64,000 nucleotides of DNA from Congeria kusceri. Its lineage: Eukaryota; Mollusca; Bivalvia; Myida; Dreissenidae. The translations under genes and the position numbers were made by a program. This document shows, in pieces, positions 11,710 through 22,119 of the stretch (positions are counted from its first letter, which is position 1; each line of letters begins with the position of its first letter). Location of the stretch: positions 1 to 64,000 of the forward strand of contig JAPFQT010000160.1 in NCBI GenBank assembly GCA_027627225.1, written 5' to 3'. Below the pieces are notes generated by a model, which saw nothing but the letters and a program-made list of their open reading frames with translations, searched no databases and had not been told where the DNA came from.

Positions 11710-12122
11710 CTGGAAATATATCATGGTTAGCATACAATGTATCATTTAGGTAAAGGTTCAGGTTTCACTGCTTATATTTTTAGAACGCCATATTATGATT
11801 ATCTTAAGGAAATTTTATACCAAACAATTTTTTTCGCTTCAGAAACTTCAAAAAGGGTGAGGTGATACAAGTAAGTCTGTCGTGAAACCTGAACCACCAA
11901 TTTTTTTCCTTGGCCTAAACATTGTATAAAGTATTTTTCATGACTTTTATAATAAAAATGCCTAAGATCAATAAAAAAATTAAGAAGACTCCTGGTGTTT
12001 GTTTTTATTTGCACAAAAAATTACAATGTGGGGGTAAGGACAATGATGAAATGTTTTTCTTTTTATTTTGTACTAAAAAGTATATATTTAACTAACCCTG
12101 ATTGGGCAGGGGGGTAGAACCT

Positions 12123-12143
12123 CCACTTTCCCTTGGAAAGTGG
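12123..12143. repeat. perfect hairpin
   Basis: CCACTTTCC, a 3-base loop CTT, then GGAAAGTGG: a 9-bp perfect stem just beyond the 3' side of the minus-strand tRNA-like sequence. Confidence 0.6.
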
Positions 12144-12181
12144 TGGTTCTTCCCCCCCAGGAGTTGTTTAAAACTCCCCTT

Positions 12182-12253
12182 GGTCGGAGCAGTATTTGAA
12201 CCCACACACCAAGCCTCTCAAGACCACTGCTCTACCAACTGAGCTATTGAGGC
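12182..12253 (-). repeat. tRNA-derived SINE head (minus strand)
   Basis: The minus strand reads GCCTCAATAGCTCAGTTGGT, a textbook A box, then GGGTTCAAATAC, a near-consensus B box. The acceptor arms do not pair and the anticodon arm does not fold cleanly, so it is a tRNA-derived promoter or SINE head rather than a tRNA gene. It sits in the last intron of the minus-strand gene. Confidence 0.55.
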
Positions 12254-12317
12254 TTCTGCTGGTATCTGTTCGAAACATTTATTTATCCTTTCAATAAAAC
12301 ATAACAGTAAAAAAAAT

Positions 12318-12362
12318 CACATGACCTGGACTATGGTCATGTGACCAAGTCCAAGTCATGTG
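12318..12362. repeat. imperfect palindrome between two tRNA-like heads
   Basis: CACATGACCTGGACTATGG is followed by TCATGTGACCAAGTCCAAG and TCATGTG: the CACATGAC and GTCC motifs are mirrored around the centre. It lies between the minus-oriented head at 12182-12253 and the plus-oriented head at 12427-12496. Confidence 0.5.
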
Positions 12363-12426
12363 ATTGCTATATTTAGCACTCATTCTATCCATATAATCCC
12401 TTTTCAATACCTATGAAGCCACATGA

Positions 12427-12496
12427 CAGAGTGGTGCAGTGGATAGAGCAGTGGACTACGGAGCTGTGGGACTGGAGTTCAAATACCGGTATAAAC
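12427..12496 (+). repeat. tRNA-derived SINE head (plus strand)
   Basis: GTGGTGCAGTGGATAGAGCA resembles an A-box region and GAGTTCAAATACC a B box about 35 bases on. No cloverleaf closes. It runs away from the other head at 12182-12253, giving a divergent pair. Confidence 0.5.
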
Positions 12497-12917
12497 CTTC
12501 AATACTTTCATTGCTTATTTCAATGTACAATAAAGTTGTTCATATAAATATATATGTATGCTATAAAATGTCAATAAAAATGCATTACTTTGAATACAAA
12601 TCATTAATCTGCATGTTCATCATAGATACAAAAAAAAAATTACGACAAGACAAATAATAATGTATTGAAAAATTCACATATAATAAAAAAAAAAGAGAAA
12701 AGTTTTGTTACGTGCTGAGATAATGTAATACCTGTCTGGTTTTCACAAGTAAATACAGTTTCATGACAAAACTTTAATTGAATTCGTTTTAGAACTTAAT
12801 AATTACCAATGATTCACAACCCATATTTCAGTCATTGTAACTTTACATTTCAAAAATAAATAAGAATTTGAACACCCATACACTTAATTGGCCATTGAAC
12901 GTTTTGAAAAAGTTTAC

Positions 12918-13048
12918 CTTCAGTAATGGCGGTTGACAGCTATCACGTTTTCCATCAAAAATTTGGTGCATGGTTTTGGCATCATTTAGGAATGCTTCGC
13001 CTTCTGGATCAGGGTTATTGCTGTCCCTCAGTGTGGAATGGCTGGCTT
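12918..13048 (-). CDS. internal exon, minus-strand gene of unknown product
   Basis: 131 nt between a strong acceptor (CGTTTTTCTTGTTGCAG) and donor (CTGAAG then GTAAAC). It starts with two bases completing a codon, then 43 open codons: ASHSTLRDSNNPDPEGEAF near the start, KTMHQIFDGKRDSC in the middle and QPPLLK at the end. Its phase matches the exon at 13762-13842, the joining codon being GAA. Polar and acidic first half; no named domain seen. A plus-strand ORF over the same bases is its shadow. Confidence 0.75.
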
Positions 13049-13275
13049 CTGCAACAAGAAAAACGGCATCATTTCATTTCTCTTCAATGCTCTTCAATAA
13101 AATTCAGTGTCAGGTCAATTTTTCAGAGCTATAATATTAACAGTAGTCGTGGTATTGTATTTGTTGAAGTAGTGCAAAAGAGTGGCAGTAGGACCATCTG
13201 AATTCTTTTACAATTCATGTAGCACCGGATAAACTATTAAAATCACTATACTTTTAGGCATATTTTGTCAATTTC

Positions 13276-13582
13276 AAAAAACTACAGTATATTCCCTAAT
13301 TAATGCCCCAGGGCCTTACATTTTCACAAGGGAGGTGTTTAATATGAGTCCAGTTTTTGGCTTCTGTCATTTATACCAGCATATAGATAACATTATAATT
13401 TGACTGTGTACTGGTTGTTCATACAGCAAAAGTTTCTTTCAAGGACTTTCAAAAACAGGCGTTCAGCTTGTATCTGCATTGAGTGTTTTGAAGCAATTTA
13501 GGCAAGAAATTTTGGATGTCATGAAAAATGGGGGGGCGTATATTAGGGTGGGAGCGTATATTAGGGAATATATGGTAATTTA
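13276..13582. mobile_element. short TIR element with ends in TATATTCCCTAAT
   Basis: ACAGTATATTCCCTAATTAA at the left is mirrored by TATTAGGGAATATATGGT at the right; inside the right end is a second GCGTATATTAGGG. About 300 bp, no ORF, inserted in the intron between two exons of the minus-strand gene. Confidence 0.55.
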
Positions 13583-13761
13583 GGTCTGATAATGGGTCAT
13601 CTGGGGTCAAAACTATGGTATGTCACTTGCTGAGGCTAAAAAGGTCACAATACCAACTGAAAATTTGGAGCTAATTGTTAAAGTTAGCAGTTCTTGACTG
13701 GTAGACAGCTGTATGTTAGCAGTAAAGAAGTCCGATCTAAAATAACAGCAACAACACCCAC

Positions 13762-13842
13762 CTGGTAGGTCAAGGACACACTGTTGGAACTGTCGGATGT
13801 GGATTATTTCAATGGTTTCAGGTTCACCATCATGTTTCGTTC
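13762..13842 (-). CDS. internal exon, minus-strand gene of unknown product
   Basis: 81 nt between the acceptor CTTTATATTTTCAG and donor CTACCAG then GTGGGT. It begins with two bases completing a codon left by the exon at 15000-15111, then reads TKHDGEPETIEIIHIR and QFQQCVLDLP, and ends one base into a codon that the exon at 13048 completes. The phase chain over three exons with no stop is the main evidence that this is a real spliced gene. Confidence 0.78.
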
Positions 13843-14092
13843 CTGAAAATATAAAGTACATGTATACATAAAAATATCCATTGGAATCTGAATGCATTCT
13901 TATTTAGTTATTATTTAACAGTTCACTCTAGAGGGTTTTGATAACCCGGTTTTAATTTCCACTTCATCTTTATTTTTATTAAGACTTTCCCAGAAATTGT
14001 GAAATCAAAATATTCTGTGTTGCATAAACAGTGCAGCACCAAAGGATTCAAAACATGGCTCTTTCCTGTGAGTTAGTTTTAACCTATTAATT

Positions 14093-14200
14093 TTAGCTTG
14101 GTTGTGACAACTGAAATAGGCTTATGGAGACACTTTGGTGTCAGTTTCCTGGAAAAAACCAGTACTTGGTGTCTTGTGACAAAAATCCTTTGGAGACCAC
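14093..14200 (-). repeat. SINE central-domain fragment
   Basis: The minus strand reads CAAGTACTGGTTTTTTCCAG, then GAAACTGACACC and GTCTCCATAAGCC. The same order of motifs is found at 14800-14900 and, more diverged, in the SINE at 30512-30690. I recall this domain as common in bivalve SINEs. Confidence 0.55.
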
Positions 14201-14799
14201 TCAGCGCCATACAAATCACTGGTGGAGAAAGAAAGAATGCTGTATGGAAGACATGTCTTGCAGCTAAGACAGCATCCAACTATGGCTTGTAATCAACTAG
14301 AAAAGCTGAAAGCCAACAGGTGGCACATAGTGGCTGATCATCACTAATGACCTGCCGCCCAGAGTGTCCTGGGATTAAAGGTCAAAACACACCACTATGG
14401 TTCTTCGCTGATGATGCCTGTGGTTCTAGATGTCAAGACTGTACCTCAAACATCTGATTTAATTACTTATAGAATATAACTGAGCATATTTAATCTACGT
14501 TTTTCAAACAATTAAAAGAAAATATGTTTTTCTTCAGGGTCATACAAAAAATAATTGTTTCAAATCTGTCTGAAAACATAGCATCGCAAAACTGTCATAA
14601 ATATCACAATTAAGAGAGGCGCAATTTGGTATTGTTATCTGCGATTATGGTTCATGTTTATTGCTGGAAGCATTAATTTATTGCACAAGATTCTTTCATG
14701 AAGCCATTATGCAACTTGTTTATTGGCATGCAAAGTGGTGCTGCAAAAACTTCACAAGATTAAAATTTAAACCTTTTTATTTTTACTCAATTGTGTAGA

Positions 14800-14900
14800 C
14801 AGTCTGAGGCTTATTGAGACACTTTCAAGTCCGTTTTCTGGGTAGAACCAGTACTTGGTGTCTTATGAGCAAGATCTTTCAAACACTCCCTGGGTTGGGA
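14800..14900 (-). repeat. SINE central-domain fragment
   Basis: The minus strand reads CAAGTACTGGTTCTACCCAG, AAAACGGACTTGAAAG and TGTCTCAATAAGCC, the best preserved of the three central domains in the window. Intronic in the minus-strand gene. Confidence 0.6.
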
Positions 14901-14999
14901 TAAAACTTGGGTCCCCCTATATGCAAGGCAGACAGAATATTCACCACAGAATAGCAACCATGTTTTTTAAATTAAATTGATGAACAGTAGGGAACAAAC

Positions 15000-15111
15000 C
15001 TGTGAAAACCACTGTCGCTCCCTGTGAAACGTTCAGGACATCAGCGGTTGTTCCCAATAGAGAAGTAAACTGTCGGTAGGCTGAAAGTTGCCCAAAACTA
15101 TGGCTGTGAAT
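15000..15111 (-). CDS. internal exon, minus-strand gene of unknown product
   Basis: 112 nt between the acceptor ACTCGTTTGTTGTAG and donor TTCACAG then GTTTGT. Phase 0 start, 37 codons plus one base: IHSHSFGQLSAYRQFTSLL, then TTADVLNVSQGATVVFT. It joins the exon at 13842 in frame. The upstream part of the gene was not found with confidence; an open stretch at 17771-17688 after an acceptor (TTTGTCGCAG) is a weak candidate because its donor is poor. Products considered and not supported are not listed; the family is unknown to me. Confidence 0.75.
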
Positions 15112-15265
15112 CTACAACAAACGAGTATGAGCATCACTATTAAATGAAAAACGTCATCCCCTATCAAAACAAATTGTGACACTAAATGAAGACCTCACTT
15201 TGAATTTGGAATTTAGCAAGTTGATAAACTGACTTTAGAGTTGTTTTAATTCAATTCATCTAGTA

Positions 15266-16750
15266 ACAAGAGCTGTCTCAGGACAGCGTGCTTGACTATT
15301 CACTTTGCTGTGGTAGTATGTATATTCTGTCAGTGATCTTACATAATGACCATGAAACGTATGCGAAATTTTAATTGAATATCTGTAGTAGTTACAAAGA
15401 TATGTATTTGTTGCACTCAAACCGTAACCTGAATCTTTTAAGTACAAAAAGGGGCACAATTTTGCTTAATTGCAGGTTAAAGTAATAGGCCTTGGTCAGT
15501 GACTTAACATAATGACCCCAAAGACATGTGTGAAGTTTCAATTGAATATCTGTAGAAGTTACAGAGATATGGACTTGTTGCACGCAAACCTTAACCTGAC
15601 TTTTCTAAGTACAAAAAGGGGCATAATTCTGCTAAACTGTAGGTCAGAGTGATTGGCCTTGATCAATAACCTTATTATAATGACCCTGAAAGCATGTGTG
15701 AAGTTTGAATTGAACGTCTGTAGTAGATATAGAGATATGGAGTTGGTGCACGCAAACTAACCGGTTTTTCTATCTACAACTAGACATGTGTCCACAGGAC
15801 ACAGATGCCCCGACATTCCGCTGGTTGTCACAATCCTCCTATATGTCGGAAAAAATGCACCAATATACCCAGGTGCACAAGTTCACATGCTGATTATTAT
15901 GTTTATAAAGTTTCATCACTCTGGCAGTAATACTTTTTTGAGTAACGCATGACACAAGTCCAACAATGTCATTTTTAGTTAAAATAAGGGCCGTTACTCT
16001 GCTGATGTCGGAAAAAACTGCACTAAAAAATGCAGGTGCACAAGATCACATGCTGATTAATATGTTTATAAAGTTTCATTACTGTTGCAGTAATACTTTT
16101 CGAGTTACATGCGACAAAAGTCCAAAAATGTCATATTTTGCTAAAACTCTCCTGATGTCGGAAAAAACTGCACCAAAATACCCAGGTGCAAAGCCCCGAT
16201 GCAGATGAATATGCTTTTAAAGTTTCATCACTCTAGCACTTATACTTCTTGAGTTACGTGCGACACAAACATCGGACAGAAGGATGGACGGACAAGGGCA
16301 AATCTATATGCACCCCCCTCTAAAGTGGGGACATAAAAAGGGGCATAATTCTGCTAAATTGCAGGTCAGAGATATGGGCCTTGGTAAGTGACCTTACAAA
16401 ATAACCCTGAAGACACGTGTTAAGTTTCAATTGAATATCCGTAAAAGTTGCAGAGATATGTACTCATTGCACGCAAACCTTAACCTGAATTTTCTCTTGC
16501 AGGCAAACCTTAAAACCTGACTTTTCTAAGTACACAAAGGGGCATAATTCTGCTAAATTGCAGGTCAGAGTTATGGGCCTTGGTCAGTGACCTCAAATAA
16601 TGACCCCCGAAGACTTGTGTTAAGCTTCAATTGAATATCTGTAGTAGTTCTAGAGATATGGACTTGTTGCAAGCAAACCTTAACCAGAGCATTACGCCGA
16701 CACACGGGTGAGTAGTATAGCTTGAACTATTTGATGAATAGTCGAGCTAA
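15266..16750 (+). repeat. array element family X, copy 2 (with an insertion)
   Basis: Left end ACAAGAGCTGTCTCAGGACA followed by GCTTGACTATT; right end GTATAGCTTGAACTATTTGA then GAATAGTCGAGC. The ends CTYGACTATT and AATAGTCGAG form an inverted pair. Inside are units of about 165-175 bp with GGGGCATAATTCTGCTAAA, GGCCTTGGTCAGTGACC and TTTCAATTGAATATCTGTAG. The element at 15780-16334 interrupts it. Confidence 0.85.
15780..16334 (-). repeat. array element family M1, copy 2, nested in family X
   Basis: Reads as the reverse complement of the element at 445-1145, from CTAGACATGTGTCC to the CCCCCCTCTAAAGTGGGGAC end with a mirrored GTCC run. Family X text stops at TTTTTCTATCTACA and resumes at AAAAAGGGGCATAATTCTGC, the same place where uninterrupted units read AAGTACAAAAAGGGGCAT, so this is a later insertion. 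Confidence 0.8.
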
Positions 16751-18148
16751 TAAAATTATATTTCTTCCTGTTTCACTCAGTAATAGTGCACAGATGTCTT
16801 TATTCCCATCAATACGGTTATATTTTTCCTGTTGTTGGTTTGTCTGACTGTTAGTTGCCAGCTCGACACAAAGTTATGTACAAATTTCTAACCTTCTCTG
16901 GGACTATTGAAATGGGTCGATTAACACATTATTTTGGTGGGTATCCGGATCGCTGTATGGATTCTTCATTATAGGGAGAAAGGACAATTGCCACATTTTG
17001 CTAGTATGACTCATTAGTTGCACAACACATGGGGGAATGAAACTGTCTTGGCAGACTTTTCTGGGAAGGTTGGAAATGTATCAACAAACAAATGATTTAA
17101 TTTTTTTGAGATCCTGATCACCATCTGGATCCATGAATTTGTTTAAGGCTTCCTTATTGTTGGGCCTATTGTCACATAAAGCTGTAATACATATTATTTG
17201 CATACCATGGGAACATGTTGTCTGAGGTTGGCACTTTCTGAGTGTATTCTAGTTGTTTTTGCTCTGTGGTTTCCTCTGTTAATGCTTGTAGATACATGTA
17301 GTTGAAGATCTTGAAGCTTTTAGTCCAAGATTTCTTTAAAAGGATGAATATGAACAGTGTATTTATTAAATATTATAAACACTCAATATATAATAATACT
17401 AATCAACTCGTACAATATGGTTTGCATGCTCGACCAACTACATCACAATACTGAAAGCTGTTAAATAACCTTATTAGATACAAAGAATGGAGCTCCTATA
17501 AACATGAGTTTGGTATTTTCTTTATTTTTCATGCATTTTAAATGTTTTTTATATTTTATGCTTCAGTAAATACCAACCTTACATCGTTAAATGTCAGTTT
17601 CTAAAAGCATTTGTAATTATGAATTCATGTTTGAAGCTTTATAAGCTACAAAATCATCTTGTATAACTAAATATTTATACTATAGCATCAGTCTTCACAA
17701 TATTTTCTTTGAAGGACTTGCCCATTGGGGCTTGGCCATACAAAGTCAACTTTCAACCAAATAATAGAGCTAACTGCGACAAACTATACTATTTCAACAA
17801 GTAAAAGTAGCAACAGAAACTCTGGTCCCCAATATTGAGATTCTTTTTATATGGGTAATATGGTCTAGTTACAGCAAATATAGTTCAATATGAAAAGTAA
17901 CACTAAATTTGTTGCACATCTTTTAAAAATATTAATTAGAATTTACACTATTGATATATTGGCAAAATCAATATTCACCAAGGGCCTTACAAGAGTTCAG
18001 TGGTTGAGTTTTTGTACAAGCGTAAGAACTCCTTAAAGTCGCAGTCCATAGAATATAATTCAAGGCATCTTAAATTGGAATTAGTTCTAATGAACGTTAA
18101 TGACGTTTACTTAACTCTAAACCGTTCCGTTTTCTTATTTACGAAAGG
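16751..18148. other. no accepted gene; one dispersed repeat piece
   Basis: From about 16870 to 17260 there is text of a dispersed mollusc repeat (GGGTATCCGGATCGCTGTAT, TTCTGGGAAGGTTGG, then a second GATCACCATCTGGATCC). The rest is AT-rich. A minus-strand open stretch of 27 codons at 17771-17688 after TTTGTCGCAG may be an exon but has no good donor. Confidence 0.4.
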
Positions 18149-18155
18149 CATTTTA

Positions 18156-19082
18156 CAGACATGGCGAAAGACCGTCACAATTTACAGGCCAGACTGTCCT
18201 ACGAAGAGGAAAAATTTACAGGCCAGTCGTAAAATTCACAGGCCTCAACTTTTCGTGTTTTAAAAAACACCATTTAACAGTTTTTATTGTTAAATTTTAA
18301 TTTGCCAATATTTAAATTTACTGTTAATTGTTCAATATAATGACAAACACAAAATTAAACATTATTCTTTACTTTATTGATTACACCTTCTCAATCATTA
18401 GGAATCAAACGTTCGTGTCAAATCTATTTATCAGTGTCATCAGCCAGGTAACACAAAATCTTATTGGTGTTCGCTTCTTCACTCTGGAAGTCTTCCAGCA
18501 CACTGTCATCATCCTCATCACCAAAATCCAGGTCACAACAGTCATCAACGTCCACACTAAGACCTGCACCCTGCTCTTGAATTTCATCACTGCCCATGTC
18601 GTCCTCCATCTCAGTCAGGTCCACAACTGGTGTAGCATTTCTTGACTTTGGTGGGTGGGGAAGAGGTTTTACCTGACGGAGCAGTTGTTTTTTTATTCGG
18701 CATTGCGCCCGAAACGTATTTCAATTTGTCGAAGAAACTCATGATGCATCGACCTAGAAAAACGGTTACTTAGGACGCTTGAGTTTCTCCGAAAATGTAC
18801 GAATGTTTCACGAACACTTCAATATCTATTTCCGTATAACATACACTGTTCGTATCGATAACTCACGAATGTTGACGAATATCACCGAACAATGTCCGAA
18901 AACACAGGAACCGGTAATCGCGAAATAATTTTGTTGTGAAAACTGCAAAGAGGTTACAAACTTACGAAATGGAAACAAAAAAATTACCGGACAGTAAGTC
19001 CGACGATATTGGATTTCACCGCCGGCCTTTTGAAATTTTCGTCGGCAATGTCCGACGGGCCGACGGTCTTTCGCCATGTCTG
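18156..19082. mobile_element. DNA transposon with perfect 21-bp TIRs, hAT-like ends
   Basis: The element is bounded by perfect 21-bp inverted repeats beginning CAGACATGGCGAAAGACC (18156-18176 and 19062-19082). It is flanked by the 7-bp direct repeat CATTTTA (18149-18155 and 19083-19089). CAG..CTG ends suggest the hAT group, though that group usually makes 8-bp duplications. Subterminal motifs repeat: TTACAGGCC three times at the left, GTCCGACG at the right. At 927 bp it is too short for a full transposase and carries only a broken short reading frame. Confidence 0.8.
18424..18742 (-). pseudogene. frameshifted short ORF of the TIR transposon
   Basis: A minus-strand ATG at 18742 opens 43 codons (MSFFDKLKYVSGAMPNKK, Lys/Pro/Ser-rich) and stops at 18611. 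A second frame, overlapping it, continues to 18424 as a strongly acidic tail (TEMEDDMGSDEIQEQ, then DFGDEDDDSVLEDF, ending LADDTDK). The two look like one former protein of about 100 residues split by a single-base change near 18640. A TCAG-GTAAAA inside could also act as a donor. Probably the remnant of a protein from an internally deleted transposon. Confidence 0.45.
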
Positions 19083-19375
19083 CATTTTATAATGTCTATG
19101 TTCGAAAACGCTTGGTACAAACAGAATACACTCTAATGTACATGCTGATTTACTCCAGAGGCATCACCAGATATTGCATACAGAAACTATATGATAAGTT
19201 ACGAAAATGTTACTACTTTATCAATTTTGATGCATCGTCTTTGTATTTTGATCGGTAAGATGTCCATTAGAAACGATTTATGCAAAGTTTTATTTGTATT
19301 ACATATTACATATATCTGGCCTGCTGCTTTAAAGACAATAATGTCAATTACGAACACAAGCATGCTTTTTGTTGG

Positions 19376-19687
19376 ATGTTTATTCTACTACTGATAAGCA
19401 TGTGGCTAGTGCCGGGTTATGGTCAGTTACGCATGCGCAATGAGATAGCCATAAATATACTACAGTGCCAGTGTCAAATAAGTTGCTCTGAGTCCCAGAC
19501 CTGTTCTGGTGACCTCATGTATCCCTTATGTTTCAGATTATGTTATATCTTAGATACAGTTTCTTCACAAGATACTATAGAAGAACACCATGTTTGGTAT
19601 CCTGACAATCCGGAAATATATGCTATTATGCAGACATCGTCTTTCAGTAAATACAAGCCACAAAATCATGTTAATTCAGCAAAATAA
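19376..19687 (+). CDS. putative secreted six-cysteine protein
   Basis: 103 codons from ATG to TAA. The first 16 residues (MFILLLISMWLVPGYG) form a convincing signal peptide with cleavage expected after Gly-Tyr-Gly. The mature part carries six cysteines in the order C-x-C-x3-C-x5-C-x8-C-x3-C within about 26 residues, then an acidic and polar tail without cysteine. The frame is open upstream to another ATG at 19280, but the signal peptide favours 19376. The Kozak context is weak and no AATAAA lies close. It sits just outside the transposon at 18156-19082. No family recognised; it could be chance, since AT-rich DNA yields hydrophobic runs. Confidence 0.4.
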   Translation: MFILLLISMWLVPGYGQLRMRNEIAINILQCQCQISCSESQTCSGDLMYPLCFRLCYILDTVSSQDTIEEHHVWYPDNPEIYAIMQTSSFSKYKPQNHVNSAK

Positions 19688-19689
19688 TC

Positions 19690-20885
19690 ACTCTTAATGC
19701 GCTCCTTTCATATTCTGGTCTTGTGTTTAACAGCAGTGCTAGTACCCTTTTCCATTGATAATCACTCAATTGTTCGAAATTAAACTGAAAGTATTTCACT
19801 ATAATTGAGATTAAAATAGATTGCTCTATAATATTTTAAAGAACAATAGCTCGAGCATTTTTTTTTTTTACATCTGACGATGACTTTGTTTCGATTTTTT
19901 CGATATTAAATATTTATGTCAGTTCTGTTTATTATGTTATGTGTTTCATTAGTGTATATGGAAATGAAAACCATCAATAGTTACCTTGGTCACGTCCTGA
20001 TTAATTGCTAAATCCATTCATAAAGTGCAACTGTATACATTTGTGTTGACATTTCCGCCATTTTACCGGAAGTTGAAGTATCATGTGATCATAAGACAAT
20101 TCGGTCCCAAGACAATTTGGCCTCAAGACCATTCGGTTCAGAGCTTCACAACACTTTAACCATGCGCCTTCATCATCGACTAAATTAATGTTTAGTTCTT
20201 TGTTTTAATTGTATTATGGTGGATATTATAAATATAATAATAAAACACCACGTATCTTTGTTTATTTATTTTTATTTTTTGATTATCACACATAATAATA
20301 TTTATATTTAATAAGATTACCATATAAAAAGAATGTTTAAAATCAAAACAAATTTCGTATAAATATATCACTGGAAAAAAATAACTGAAGCAATAAAAAT
20401 ATATTTTACTAACACAAGTTAAAAGCATAAACCACTTTTGATAAGTCTGCATAATATTAAAGGGGCATATCGAGGTATTTCCCATTAATAGTACATTTCA
20501 AAATTATATAACGTTTATCAACTGTTTATAGACACAAGGCCATCGTATTTAACAATGCTTCAATATTAGTTCTCTGTAAATGAACTTTATTTTTGCAAAT
20601 GCAATTGTCGATCTACCGTAGATACACCCCTTTAACGTAACATGAATTATGTATAAACTGAAAAAAAATAAACAGAAAATACAAATAAAAATAGAAATAT
20701 ATGAACATATTTATACATGTTTTATATAATCCAGTGGAAAAATAACTACAAATGAAAGCGATTAAAACAAAAATTGTGCTAACAAAAGTAAAACATTTCA
20801 TTATTCTTACAGCATATATACAAACTCAAAAAACATTCGGAGAGCACAGACCCTCTACTAAGATAGGTAACCCTGCATAGCAATG
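19690..20885. other. intergenic, no gene seen
   Basis: AT-rich sequence. A short tandem of about 17 bp (AAGACAATTCGGTCC, AAGACAATTTGGCCT, AAGACCATTCGGTTC) lies at 20090-20142. Minus-strand ORFs here are runs of Phe, Tyr and Ile from AT-rich DNA. Confidence 0.45.
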
Positions 20886-20889
20886 GAAC

Positions 20890-21050
20890 TTTTCAGTGTT
20901 TGGTTAGCTCCCTTATCCAATATCCCATTGATTCAAATATCCTGGATCAAGACGATGATCCGGATCACCACCAACATCTAACAATTTGTTTCATTTACCA
21001 ACTTTCACCTTCCTACAAAATTGCATGCAAATCCATCATAACCTTTTGCG
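20890..21050 (-). repeat. dispersed repeat piece with GATCCGGATCACC
   Basis: CCTGGATCAAGACGATGATC, then CGGATCACCACCAACA and ACCTTCCTACAAAATTGCAT, resembles a very common dispersed mollusc repeat built around GATCCGGATC. One partial copy. Confidence 0.45.
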
Positions 21051-21295
21051 TAAAGTTACGTCTTAATATATAGAAGTTGCTAATTAATATATAAACAGGC
21101 AAGCATACAAATGCCAGCAACAACATAACCACATTGGCGGAAATAAAAAAATAAAGTTTGGGTTAACATATAAAAGGAACGATCAAATCTATGAAAATCA
21201 TCTAATGCAGCGTTAAAAATAATAATGGAATCGATACATGTCCGAAATTCTGCTTAGAAAAGTACACTATTCAGTAGCATTTGAACAAGTTTTAC

Positions 21296-21780
21296 CAGCA
21301 TCAACAACAGCAGCAGTGGTAGTAGTTGGTGTTAATGTTAATAGTAGAAGTAATAGTAGTGGAAGTATACGTAAAAGCGTTGTAAATAGCAGAATTGGAG
21401 CAGTAGCAAAAGCAACAGTAGTAAAAGCAGCATCATTAGTAGCAGCAATAGTAGCAGCAACAATAGCAGTAGCAGCAGTAACTGCAGCAATAGTAGGAGC
21501 TGCAGACGTATCAGAAGCAGTAGCAGCAGTAGCTGCATCAGTATGAGCAGCAGCATCTCCAGCAGTAGATGCAATAGCAGCATCAGTAGATGTAACAGCA
21601 GCAGCTATGTAGCAATGGTAGCAGTTTGCACTGTAATAGCAGCAGCAGTAGCAGCTGCAACAGTGGTAGAAGTAGTAGCTACAGCAGTAGAAGCATCCGT
21701 AGTTTAAGTAGTTGCGGTAGTAGTTAAAGCTGCAGTAGTTGCATAGGTAGAAGCAGCAACAGAAAGCAGCAGCTGCTGCA
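21296..21780 (+). repeat. degenerate trinucleotide array (GCA/GTA)
   Basis: A nearly uninterrupted run of GCA, GTA, ACA and related triplets. On one strand it gives Ala/Val-rich ORFs and on the other Leu- or Tyr/Cys-rich ORFs, all by-products of a period of three. A related, shorter block is at 22225-22400. Confidence 0.85.
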
Positions 21781-22087
21781 TATAACAAATACGTATCTTT
21801 ATTTGATTAATATAATACATGTATTATTTTAGTAATTGTAGTTTTATATAATGGTTTCTTTTATTTTGAAAGTTTTTATTTTTTATTTGCATGTTACATA
21901 TTGGCGTCCTACTGATTTTAAAAGTTTTTTCTCGGAATACAAGGCTAGCCAGACCAGAGGCACCGTCTACCCTACACTACCCTACACAACACTAACCACA
22001 CCTCTCTCCCAAGTCTCCCCACACTCCCACTGCAACTACTTGTGCCATCTGGTCGCCTTGTTTACCCTACCCAAGTATTTTTTATGT

Positions 22088-22088
22088 A

Positions 22089-22119
<31 letters not shown>

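Noticed and set aside
12926..13201. Plus-strand ORF of 91 codons
   Set aside because: Shadow of the minus-strand exon at 12918-13048, which has splice borders and matching phases.
17688..17771. Possible minus-strand exon (WLKVDFVWPSPNGQVLQ) upstream of the exon at 15000-15111
   Set aside because: Acceptor is fair (TTTGTCGCAG) but no donor of acceptable quality gives the phase 0 end that the next exon needs.
21238..21788. Ala/Val-rich and Tyr/Cys-rich ORFs
   Set aside because: Degenerate trinucleotide array; open frames on both strands are expected.
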